DNA of 5,155 bases, taken from contig JALZUV010000129.1 of assembly GCA_023301245.1 (NCBI GenBank), positions 1 through 5,155 of the forward strand, read 5' to 3'. The notes beneath the pieces are model-generated. The model did no database searches and was not told the origin of the DNA. It worked only from the letters and a program-made list of their open reading frames with translations. The first letter of the stretch is position 1; every line of letters begins with the position of its first letter. Below, piece by piece: positions 1 to 5,155 of this stretch. A program made the translations under genes and the position numbers. The DNA is from Rickettsiales bacterium (lineage in GTDB: Bacteria; Pseudomonadota; Alphaproteobacteria; Rickettsiales; JALZUV01).

Positions 1-521
1 GCTAAAGTCGGCATTTTCGCAATCATACGATAAACCGCCAAATCACGGTCTTCATCGCAAAGAATATCAGTCGAGTCATGATAGAAAGCCGACAATGACC
101 CCGTCGCCCCTACCAACACCGCCATTGGGTGTGCATGACGCGGGAAACCACGAAACAACCATTCCAGCTGCTCATGCACCATTGTGTGCCTAGTGATATC
201 ATCATCAAATTTTTCATATTGCGCTTTGTTGGGCAATTCGCCTTCTAGCAAAAGATACGATGTTTCAAGAAAGTTACTATTTTCAGCCAAATCAGCAATA
301 TCATAACCGCGATAACGTAAGATTCCCTTATCGCCATCAATGAAAGTAATGTCAGATTCGCAAGAAGCAGTCGCTAAAAATCCGGGGTCAAAGGTGAAGT
401 AGCCCGTTTCTTTATAAAGCTTACTAATGTCGATAACATCCGCGCCCAAATCACTTGTCATGATTGGTAGCTCTATGGTAGCGCCGCCGTCTATCGTCAA
501 TTTTGCAGTTTTCTTGGTCAT
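1..521 (-). CDS. gltA: Citrate synthase, type II, N-terminal part (runs off window edge)
   Basis: The enzyme condenses oxaloacetate and acetyl-CoA to citrate, the entry step of the cytoplasmic TCA cycle. Reading leftward from the ATG at 521 gives 173 open codons with no stop to the window edge, out of roughly 430 expected for the family. The N-terminus matches the Gram-negative type II (GltA) pattern that I recall for E. coli: a small beta domain with FTFDPGF (residues 42-48), then TASCESDITFIDGD (51-64), an RYRGYDI segment (69-75), RHTMVHEQ (111-118), and HPMAV with AFYHDS (131-150). The catalytic His, His and Asp lie beyond the edge and cannot be checked. The start is supported by AGGAG at 534-530, 8 nt upstream. 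The gene is divergent from the lipoprotein gene at 657. I find no convincing promoter for it in the intergenic region; a minus-strand TATAAT at 637-632 lacks a good -35. Confidence 0.96.
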   Translation of the reverse strand, partial: MTKKTAKLTIDGGATIELPIMTSDLGADVIDISKLYKETGYFTFDPGFLATASCESDITFIDGDKGILRYRGYDIADLAENSNFLETSYLLLEGELPNKAQYEKFDDDITRHTMVHEQLEWLFRGFPRHAHPMAVLVGATGSLSAFYHDSTDILCDEDRDLAVYRMIAKMPTL

Positions 522-610
522 CGTGAGGTCTCCTGTTAGTGTCCTATAGAGTCATTACTATCGCATAATGATGAACAAACTCTAAATTTCCTGTGAGTTT
601 CTTTTACCTT

Positions 611-639
611 TTTACAACAATAGATTCATCTATTATAGT
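611..639 (+). promoter_or_regulatory. Predicted sigma70-type promoter of the lipoprotein gene
   Basis: TTTACA at 611-616 (5 of 6 to the -35 consensus) is followed after exactly 17 bp by TATAGT at 634-639 (5 of 6 to the -10 consensus). Transcription would start near 646, leaving a leader of only about 11 nt that begins at the Shine-Dalgarno GGAGGA (647-652). The ATG is at 657. This may also drive the two following plus-strand genes. The call rests on consensus match only, in an AT-rich stretch. Confidence 0.45.
619..634. promoter_or_regulatory. Inverted repeat inside the promoter, operator candidate
   Basis: AATAGAT-TC-ATCTATT is a perfect 7-bp inverted repeat with a 2-bp centre. It fills most of the spacer between the predicted -35 and -10 and touches the first base of the -10. 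A symmetric site here would suit a dimeric repressor or activator, and it encloses a GANTC site (623-627). The sequence is AT-rich, so chance is possible, and no known regulator consensus is recognised. Confidence 0.3.
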
Positions 640-656
640 GATATTCGGAGGATTCG

Positions 657-920
657 ATGCGTGCTTTATATCTAGCTGCAGTAATTTGCCTACTATCAGG
701 CTGTGCCGAGCAAAAGGCCTATGACAAACTGTGGAGCAATTATGATTGGCTGCCGCCTGATGCACAAGATAACAACCCCTATGCCATACGCCAACCCTAT
801 CCTTACCCATCGCCCCAACAACAGCGCTACCCAGCCCCCGCCTACGATAATGACTCTGACTATGTACAGCCCTATAACTGGGGCATGTGTGGCAGCAGTA
901 GTAATTTAGGAAGCTGTTAA
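657..920 (+). CDS. Small Pro/Tyr-rich lipoprotein of unknown function
   Basis: I do not recognise this 87-residue protein. It has a type II signal peptide: one Arg at position 2, a hydrophobic stretch (residues 3-13) and a lipobox Leu-Ser-Gly-Cys with Cys16 as the lipid anchor. The mature part is about 72 residues, low in complexity and rich in Pro, Tyr, Gln and Asn (PYPYPSPQQQ at 47-56, then RYPAPAYDND). It probably stays extended in the periplasm, held at a membrane. The tail carries two cysteines (78 and 87) flanking a Ser/Gly/Asn stretch, which could form a disulfide. Asp does not follow the lipid Cys (the +2 residue is Ala), which by the E. coli rule would suggest outer-membrane sorting. 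The start is set by GGAGG at 647-651, 5 nt before the ATG, and by the position of the signal peptide. The gene has its own predicted promoter and precedes yggT by 38 bp. It is a real gene on signal peptide and RBS evidence; no function can be given. Confidence 0.8.
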   Translation: MRALYLAAVICLLSGCAEQKAYDKLWSNYDWLPPDAQDNNPYAIRQPYPYPSPQQQRYPAPAYDNDSDYVQPYNWGMCGSSSNLGSC

Positions 921-958
921 TAGGTTGATAATATCATTTTTTGCACTACCTTAGCGCC

Positions 959-1237
959 ATGAACCCATTTATATATTTACTGACCTCAATTATCTCGCTC
1001 ATCAGCTTTCTGCTAATTGTCTATATTGTCATTAGCCTACTGATTTCTTTCAATATTCTCAATCGCAATCAAATGCTGGTCTCTAAAGTTTATTATGCTT
1101 TAGGGCGCTTACTTGAACCTTTATTAGAGCCTATTCGTAAACTATTACCAGACCTAAACGGGTTGGATATCTCGCCAATCCTCTTGATTATTATCCTTAA
1201 TTTTCTCGAATATGCGTTAATCTATTATCTTGCATGA
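959..1237 (+). CDS. yggT: YggT-family integral membrane protein (single repeat)
   Basis: This 92-residue protein has two hydrophobic helices (about residues 5-30 and 71-91) flanking a conserved amphipathic segment. The family signature is clear in that segment: EPLLEPIRKLLP (53-64) followed by NGLDISPI (67-74). Proteins of this length carry one YggT unit, whereas the E. coli protein has two in tandem; the short form is usual in alphaproteobacteria. The biochemical role is not established; YggT proteins are associated with osmotic shock tolerance in E. coli and with membrane organisation in other lineages. The ATG at 959 was chosen over an in-frame TTG at 941, which would add six non-conserved residues. 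Neither start has a visible Shine-Dalgarno. The stop overlaps the ATG of the ferredoxin gene (ATGA at 1234-1237), so the two are probably translationally coupled. Confidence 0.88.
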   Translation: MNPFIYLLTSIISLISFLLIVYIVISLLISFNILNRNQMLVSKVYYALGRLLEPLLEPIRKLLPDLNGLDISPILLIIILNFLEYALIYYLA

Positions 1238-1575
1238 ACGATAAGAATTTTTTCCAACACCATGTTTTTATCTGCGATAACCAGCGCGAAGAAGGCCATG
1301 TTCGCGGCTGCTGCGGCCAAAGAGATGCCGCCGAATTACGCGACTATTTAAAAGCGCAGGTCAAAGCACTTAAGCTGAATGGCAAAGGCAAAATTCGCAT
1401 CAATAAATCAGGCTGCCTAGACCGCTGCGAGCTCGGCCCCGTCATGGTTATCTACCCGCAAGAAACATGGTACAGCCCCAAAAGCAAAACCGATATTGAC
1501 GAGATTCTAAAAACCCACCTCATTGGTGGCACGGTGGTTGAACGGCTGAAACTAGAGCGCAATCAGCTTACTTAA
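1234..1575 (+). CDS. Thioredoxin-like (2Fe-2S) ferredoxin domain protein
   Basis: This 113-residue soluble protein should bind one [2Fe-2S] cluster and carry single electrons; its partner is unknown. It belongs to the thioredoxin-fold ferredoxins (the Shethna or Aquifex Fd4 type, also seen as the NuoE-like fold). It opens with a beta strand HHVFICDNQ and Cys14, then GCC (Cys26, Cys27), a helix (31-47), and SGCLDRCELGPVMVIYP (59-75) with Cys61 and Cys65. The ligand pattern C-x12-C ... C-x3-C using Cys14, Cys27, Cys61 and Cys65 matches the family. The distal end YSPKSKTDIDEIL and the closing helix are also typical. No separate Shine-Dalgarno is seen; translation probably depends on the 4-bp overlap with yggT. 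Its stop lies 8 bp inside the 3' end of the opposing purU gene. All expected ligands are present and the length is normal. Confidence 0.92.
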   Translation: MNDKNFFQHHVFICDNQREEGHVRGCCGQRDAAELRDYLKAQVKALKLNGKGKIRINKSGCLDRCELGPVMVIYPQETWYSPKSKTDIDEILKTHLIGGTVVERLKLERNQLT

Positions 1576-2428
1576 ACACCACCGTCTTACTGCCATTTAG
1601 CAGCACTCTATGTTCAATGTGATATTTAATGGCTTTGGCCAGTACCGAACATTCAATGTCGCGCCCTGCCGCCGTTAACTCGGCAGGTTTAAAGCTATGG
1701 TCAACACGGGTGACCTCTTGTTCAATAATAGGACCTTCATCCAAATCGCTTGTCACATAATGCGCGGTAGCCCCGATAATTTTCACGCCGCGCTCAAAGG
1801 CCTGATGGTAGGGCCGCGCGCCCTTAAAGCTTGGCAAGAAGGAATGATGAATATTGATAGCCCTGCCCTGCAACGCTTCGCACATGGGCTGCGATAAAAT
1901 TTGCATGTAACGTGCCAGCACTAATAAATCGACCTGCTGATGCTGCATCAGCTCCAGCACTTGCGCTTCCTGCGCGGCTTTATCGGCTTGCATTGGCAGA
2001 TGATGAAATGGCACTTTATACCAATTGGCAATCTCGCGTAAATCATCATGATTCGAAACAACCGCCGTTACTTCGGCAGCCAACGAACCACTGCGAGCAC
2101 GGTGCAAAATATCAACCAGACAGTGATCATATTTTGAAACCATCAGCATGATACGCGGCTTGTTTGATGCTTGATGGATGTCCCATTGCATCGAAAATTC
2201 ATCGGCAATTACTTGGAATTTTTCGTTAAAGCTCTCAGCAGAATTTTCACCTTCCAGCATAAATTCCATACGCAAAAAGAAACGGCTGGTCGACTCATCG
2301 CAAAATTGGGCGGAGTCGATAATATTACCCTGCTGCTGCATGATAAAACTAGAAACGCGCGCTACAATACCACGAGCATCTTGGCATGAAAGAGTGAGGA
2401 TAATGTTGGAACTAGTGTTTAATGTCAT
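1568..2428 (-). CDS. purU: Formyltetrahydrofolate deformylase
   Basis: PurU hydrolyses 10-formyl-tetrahydrofolate to tetrahydrofolate and formate in the cytoplasm. It balances the one-carbon pool and can supply formate to PurT. The 286-residue length is typical. Residues 9-85 form the N-terminal ACT domain (LTLSCQDARGIVARVSSFI), which in the family senses glycine and methionine. Residues 91-286 are the formyl-transferase fold: RIMLMVSKYDHCLVDIL, then LLVLARYMQILS (168-179), INIHHSFLPSFKGARPY (191-207) and TSDLDEGPIIEQ (226-237). Catalytic Asn192, His194 and Asp230 are present with the same 36-residue His-Asp spacing as PurN. The end LLNGSKTVVF is characteristic. The ATG at 2428 lies inside divL, overlapping it by 17 bp in another frame, with only a weak GAAG as Shine-Dalgarno, so coupling to divL translation is likely. 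The 3' end overlaps the opposing ferredoxin gene by 8 bp, and no terminator is visible. Confidence 0.96.
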   Translation of the reverse strand: MTLNTSSNIILTLSCQDARGIVARVSSFIMQQQGNIIDSAQFCDESTSRFFLRMEFMLEGENSAESFNEKFQVIADEFSMQWDIHQASNKPRIMLMVSKYDHCLVDILHRARSGSLAAEVTAVVSNHDDLREIANWYKVPFHHLPMQADKAAQEAQVLELMQHQQVDLLVLARYMQILSQPMCEALQGRAINIHHSFLPSFKGARPYHQAFERGVKIIGATAHYVTSDLDEGPIIEQEVTRVDHSFKPAELTAAGRDIECSVLAKAIKYHIEHRVLLNGSKTVVFK

Positions 2429-4793
2429 TATTAGCTTCGTGGTTTGGCAATGGAATTACAATATCATCTTCTGCCTGATAACGCGGGATAATACAAGCAA
2501 AGCTCGTACCCTCGCCCTCTTTAGAATCTAATTGTAAATAACCACCATGCAGCTCGACAAAGCTTTTCACCATCGCCAGCCCCAAGCCTGTGCCCGAGCT
2601 TTTACGGCTAGCAGCCGTGGTGCGATAAAACTTATCGAAAACAGCTTCATGTTCATCTTCCGAAATTCCAACGCCGCTGTCTTTCACAACGAGGCGAACA
2701 AACTCTTCGCCCTCTTTCGTTTCAATCGAAGCAGCGAGTGTTACCTCGCCCCCCTTATCGGTATATTTAATGGCGTTGCTCATTAAATTAAAGAGCGCCT
2801 GTTTAATACGAATTTGGTCACCATCCATTTCGCCAATATCCATCGGGCAATCGAACTCAATTGTTAATCCTGCCTCTTCGGCTTTATCGCGCACCATGCT
2901 TTGCACAGCGGTCAGCATGGTTAAAATATCAATCTTACTTACTTCCAGCTGTAAGTAACCGGCTTCAATACTCGCAATATCTAGAATATCATCAATTAGC
3001 GTAATTAAATGCTGCGTCGCCACGCCGATATTATCGACATATTCCGATTGCTTCTCGGTTAGGCTCCCCACATAAGCTTGGTTTAACATCTCGTAAAAAC
3101 CACTGATTGAGGTCAACGGTGACCGCAGCTCGTACGATACATTGGCGAGGAACTCACTCTTCAATCTATCAGCTTCTTCCAGCGCTTCATTCTTCTCGCG
3201 CAGGCTTCGCTCTACCAACATACTATCGGTTAGATCGACATAATTCACTAGCGTTTGGCCATCAGGCAGCGGCACGGTGATTACATCAAACACCTTACTA
3301 TCTGAACGGTCAATGCGTGCGGTTGAAGGTTTGCGCGAACTAATTCTTTCGATAAACCCTTTCTTAAACCCATCCCAATCATCAAAGATATAAAGCGGCT
3401 TTTGCTTATCTAGCAGATCACTCATGTGAGGCTCGCGAAGCGCTTCAGCATCACTTAAATCCCACATTTCGCGATAGACAGGGTTATGCAGTTTCAATCG
3501 GCCATCTTGGCCGAACACGGCAATCCCCTCCATCAGATGGTTCAAGGTTTCAGACTGCACAGCAATGAGCGTGTTATAAGAGCGCTCCAACGCCATACGA
3601 TCGGTCACATCTTCATCCGCAAATAAAATCCCCCCTGCCGCATCAGGAATGGCCAATTGGCGAATAATACGACTGTCTGGCAGGTAATAAAATTCTTCAA
3701 AAGGCTCGAGCAGGTCAGTAAACATTTTAATACGACGCTGCTTGAAAGCAGGGAAATTCGCTTGCTCTGGTAACACACGATTATCGCGCATTTTTTCCAA
3801 TACATCGCCATAACTTGGGTTTTGATTGAGAAAACTAGAGTCTAACTTCCACATACGGATCGCCGCCTGATTATAATATCGAATCCGCTGATCGGCACCA
3901 AAAATAGTGATACTACTGGTAATACTTTCGAGCAGTTTATTTTGCGTGGAGGTAACATCTTGCAGCTTCAGGTTCAGCTTCTCCACTTCTTCCTTATCAA
4001 TCGCAATACCCGTGAGGTTTTTTCTATCTTCCCAAGGAGTTTCCACAAAATCGAATAACTTACGCTCCCCTTTTAACACGACGTGGCGACGGCCCTCTTG
4101 TACTTTCCCTAATTTGATGGCTTTGACTGCCAAAGCCTGTGCTTGCGGGTAAATTTCTAGAGACTCATCACCCTTTTCATTCACCACCTCTTCGGCCGCT
4201 TCTAAATAAGCCAAGTTACAGTAGCGAATTTTAAAATCTTCATTGCGCTGCCAAATAGGAATTGGCAAAGCATTAACCATATTACTCAATTGGCGCATCT
4301 CTAGCTTCGTGCGTTCATTCTCATGTCGCAATCGGTGCCACTCTCGCATGCGGTCTGTTACATCGCGCCACCAAAGCACTAAGTGCTTATCTCTATCGGC
4401 ATTCACCAGAACGCCATAACATTCGATGAACCGCTTCTGCGCAACATCTTCAATCTCAAGCGTAAAGTTCACCACCTCCTCATTCAGGAGTTTCGCAATA
4501 TTCTTTTCGAGCTTGTCACTATTACCTGCAGGCAACTGCTTAAGCAGTTGCGAGTATTTTGGCTTTGCTGGCAAAGCGAACATATCCCTCAATTTACGAG
4601 AAAACCATTCTTTTTCATTCGTTAAATTGCGATAATAGAAGCAATTATTGGATGAAGATAACAGCGCGGCCATGCGACTACCTGTTGCCCCATTTTCTGA
4701 ATCTTTGCCATTTTTGTAATTCTGGTAAATTGCCACAGCACTACACCCCGCCATAAAGGCAAAGGCAATATTTACATAAGGCACAAAATCCAT
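2412..4793 (-). CDS. divL: DivL-type PAS sensor histidine kinase with Tyr at the phospho-acceptor site
   Basis: A 793-residue inner-membrane protein. Residues 5-23 form one transmembrane anchor (FVPYVNIAFAFMAGCSAV), followed by about four PAS-like domains (about 48-147, 165-268, 285-398, 412-524). Three of these end in the usual D-x-TD linker (RDVTDR, EDVTDR, VDLTDS). A coiled coil (525-548) leads to the DHp domain. The H-box reads FLANVSYELRSPL (548-560), so Tyr554 (codon TAC, 3134-3132) replaces the phospho-accepting His. The ATPase domain looks intact: N-box Asn669 and Asn673, G1 DSGVG (705-709), F-box FDKFYRT (719-725), G2 GTGLGLA (734-740). In Caulobacter, DivL has the same Tyr (Tyr550), a similar length and four PAS domains. 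It binds CckA and DivK~P and so controls CtrA phosphorylation. Transfer of that role here is inference from these features and from the ahcY neighbour. The start gives the anchor; its AGGGG lies only 1 nt upstream, which is unusual. The gene lies 68 bp after ahcY and overlaps purU. Confidence 0.9.
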   Translation of the reverse strand: MDFVPYVNIAFAFMAGCSAVAIYQNYKNGKDSENGATGSRMAALLSSSNNCFYYRNLTNEKEWFSRKLRDMFALPAKPKYSQLLKQLPAGNSDKLEKNIAKLLNEEVVNFTLEIEDVAQKRFIECYGVLVNADRDKHLVLWWRDVTDRMREWHRLRHENERTKLEMRQLSNMVNALPIPIWQRNEDFKIRYCNLAYLEAAEEVVNEKGDESLEIYPQAQALAVKAIKLGKVQEGRRHVVLKGERKLFDFVETPWEDRKNLTGIAIDKEEVEKLNLKLQDVTSTQNKLLESITSSITIFGADQRIRYYNQAAIRMWKLDSSFLNQNPSYGDVLEKMRDNRVLPEQANFPAFKQRRIKMFTDLLEPFEEFYYLPDSRIIRQLAIPDAAGGILFADEDVTDRMALERSYNTLIAVQSETLNHLMEGIAVFGQDGRLKLHNPVYREMWDLSDAEALREPHMSDLLDKQKPLYIFDDWDGFKKGFIERISSRKPSTARIDRSDSKVFDVITVPLPDGQTLVNYVDLTDSMLVERSLREKNEALEEADRLKSEFLANVSYELRSPLTSISGFYEMLNQAYVGSLTEKQSEYVDNIGVATQHLITLIDDILDIASIEAGYLQLEVSKIDILTMLTAVQSMVRDKAEEAGLTIEFDCPMDIGEMDGDQIRIKQALFNLMSNAIKYTDKGGEVTLAASIETKEGEEFVRLVVKDSGVGISEDEHEAVFDKFYRTTAASRKSSGTGLGLAMVKSFVELHGGYLQLDSKEGEGTSFACIIPRYQAEDDIVIPLPNHEANNDIKH

Positions 4794-4797
4794 ACCC

Positions 4798-4815
4798 CTA
4801 GAATCGCTATTCTAG
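4798..4815. repeat. Perfect inverted repeat abutting the divL start codon
   Basis: CTAGAAT (4798-4804) and ATTCTAG (4809-4815) are perfect inverted repeats around a 4-base loop CGCT. In the divL transcript the 3' arm ends 4 nt before the AUG, and the A and first G of the only Shine-Dalgarno-like sequence (AGGGG, 4799-4795) fall in the stem. The hairpin could mask the ribosome site, or the DNA repeat could be a protein-binding operator. It contains a GANTC site (GAATC, 4801-4805). No U-tract follows, so it is not an intrinsic terminator for ahcY. The stem is AT-rich and weak, and its function is inferred. Confidence 0.4.
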
Positions 4816-4861
4816 AGATTTTAACAATGAAAAACTTCGTTTACTCGATAGAAAGGCAGTT

Positions 4862-5155
4862 TTAGTAGCGGTAAGTTTCAGGCTTGAACGGGCCTTCTAC
4901 TCCAACACCAATATAATCGGCCTGCTCTTTGCTGAGCTTTGTTAGCTTCACGCCGAGTTGATCTAGGTGAAGCATGGCAACTTTCTCATCCAACTGCTTA
5001 GGTAATACATATACTTTATTCTCGTAATTATCGTGGTTTTCCCACAATTCAATCTGCGCCATCACTTGATTGGTAAAGCTCGCCGACATTACGAAACTTG
5101 GGTGCCCTGTTGCACAACCAAGGTTTACTAGGCGGCCTTTAGCAAGCAAGATGAT
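4862..5155 (-). CDS. ahcY: Adenosylhomocysteinase, C-terminal part (runs off window edge)
   Basis: The enzyme hydrolyses S-adenosylhomocysteine to adenosine and homocysteine, removing the product inhibitor of SAM-dependent methyltransferases in the methyl cycle. The last 97 codons are present out of roughly 430-470 in the family, and the frame is open to the window edge at 5155. The segment GRLVNLGCATGHPSF contains the Asn and His that contact NAD and substrate in the human enzyme (Asn346 and His353). SFTNQVMAQIELW, VYVLPKQLDE and LTKLSKEQADYIGV follow. The terminus GPFKPETYRY holds the conserved Lys and Tyr that reach into the NAD site of the neighbouring subunit. A TTG at 5149 is an internal Leu codon (IILLAKGRL) and not a start. 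divL follows after 68 bp on the same strand with no terminator visible between them. Confidence 0.97.
   Translation of the reverse strand: MILLAKGRLVNLGCATGHPSFVMSASFTNQVMAQIELWENHDNYENKVYVLPKQLDEKVAMLHLDQLGVKLTKLSKEQADYIGVGVEGPFKPETYRY

Larger units (their letters stand above)
522..656. other. Divergent gltA / lipoprotein intergenic region with three GANTC sites
   Basis: This 135-bp AT-rich spacer separates the start codons of two divergent genes and must hold both sets of control signals. It contains three GANTC pentamers, at 549-553 (GAGTC), 623-627 (GATTC) and 651-655 (GATTC). In alphaproteobacteria GANTC is the target of the cell-cycle-regulated adenine methyltransferase CcrM, and such sites often mark promoters that respond to methylation state. 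The second site lies in an inverted repeat between the predicted -35 and -10, and the third lies between the Shine-Dalgarno and the ATG of the lipoprotein gene. I see no CtrA-type TTAA-N7-TTAA site and no RNA gene. Methylation control is inference. Confidence 0.45.

Noticed and set aside
632..637. Minus-strand TATAAT as the gltA -10 box
   Set aside because: The -35 at 16-18 bp spacing has no match to consensus, and the leader would be about 105 nt. It is kept only as a remark.
604..810. Minus-strand 68-codon ORF across the lipoprotein start
   Set aside because: It is a shadow frame: it has no RBS or recognisable domain, and the plus strand has a signal peptide and strong RBS.
926..942. TGATA-A-TATCA followed by six T, resembling a terminator after the lipoprotein gene
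   Set aside because: The stem is all but one pair A/T and leaves too small a loop once folded; it is unlikely to terminate and more likely is chance in an AT-rich spacer.
1588..1604. CTGC-CATTTA-GCAG near the end of purU as a bidirectional terminator
   Set aside because: It has a stem of only 4 bp, lies inside the purU coding end, and has no U-tract.
2178..2531. Plus-strand 117-codon ORF opposite purU and the end of divL
   Set aside because: It is antisense to two well-supported genes, has no domain or ribosome site, and shows composition typical of an antisense reading.
4821..4825. TTAAC half-site that could be a CtrA box upstream of divL
   Set aside because: No second TTAA lies at 7-bp spacing on either side.
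4828..4866. Plus-strand 12-codon ORF starting ATG AAA AAC in the ahcY-divL spacer
   Set aside because: It has no Shine-Dalgarno, is antisense to the divL leader and the ahcY end, and has no independent support.
5147..5149. TTG as a start for a 95-residue protein
   Set aside because: The frame continues upstream as conserved AhcY sequence (IILLAKGRL), so this is an internal codon of a truncated gene.

Overview
The window most likely comes from an alphaproteobacterium with a moderately AT-rich genome. The main reason is the 793-residue histidine kinase on the minus strand (2412-4793). It has an N-terminal membrane anchor, about four PAS domains and, at the phospho-acceptor position of its H-box, a tyrosine instead of histidine (Asn-Val-Ser-Tyr-Glu-Leu-Arg). 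This is the hallmark of DivL, the alphaproteobacterial cell-cycle pseudo-histidine kinase that controls CckA. Its position directly downstream of ahcY and the single-repeat YggT protein fit the same assignment. Genus or order cannot be read from the sequence.

Layout. On the minus strand, 1-521 is the 5' part of the citrate synthase gene gltA, which runs out of the window. A 135-bp divergent intergenic region (522-656) follows, with a plausible sigma70-type promoter facing right, a 7-bp inverted repeat between its -35 and -10, and three GANTC sites. On the plus strand a compact cluster follows: a small unrecognised Pro/Tyr-rich lipoprotein (657-920), a YggT-family membrane protein (959-1237) and a thioredoxin-fold [2Fe-2S] ferredoxin (1234-1575) whose start overlaps the yggT stop. 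This cluster meets the minus-strand genes tail to tail, with an 8-bp overlap of coding ends.

The minus-strand cluster reads ahcY (3' end only, 4862-5155), then divL (2412-4793), then purU (1568-2428). The ahcY-divL gap is 68 bp and holds a perfect 7-bp inverted repeat abutting the divL start codon. divL and purU overlap by 17 bp. The three genes are probably co-transcribed, though a separate divL promoter cannot be excluded. AhcY clears S-adenosylhomocysteine in the methyl cycle and PurU releases formate from 10-formyl-tetrahydrofolate, so two one-carbon enzymes flank a cell-cycle regulator. That the arrangement has regulatory meaning is inference.

Most of the window is ordinary core metabolism. 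The points worth a second look are the natural tyrosine kinase-site substitution in DivL, the clustering of GANTC sites and inverted repeats in the two intergenic regions, and the unknown lipoprotein with its own promoter.
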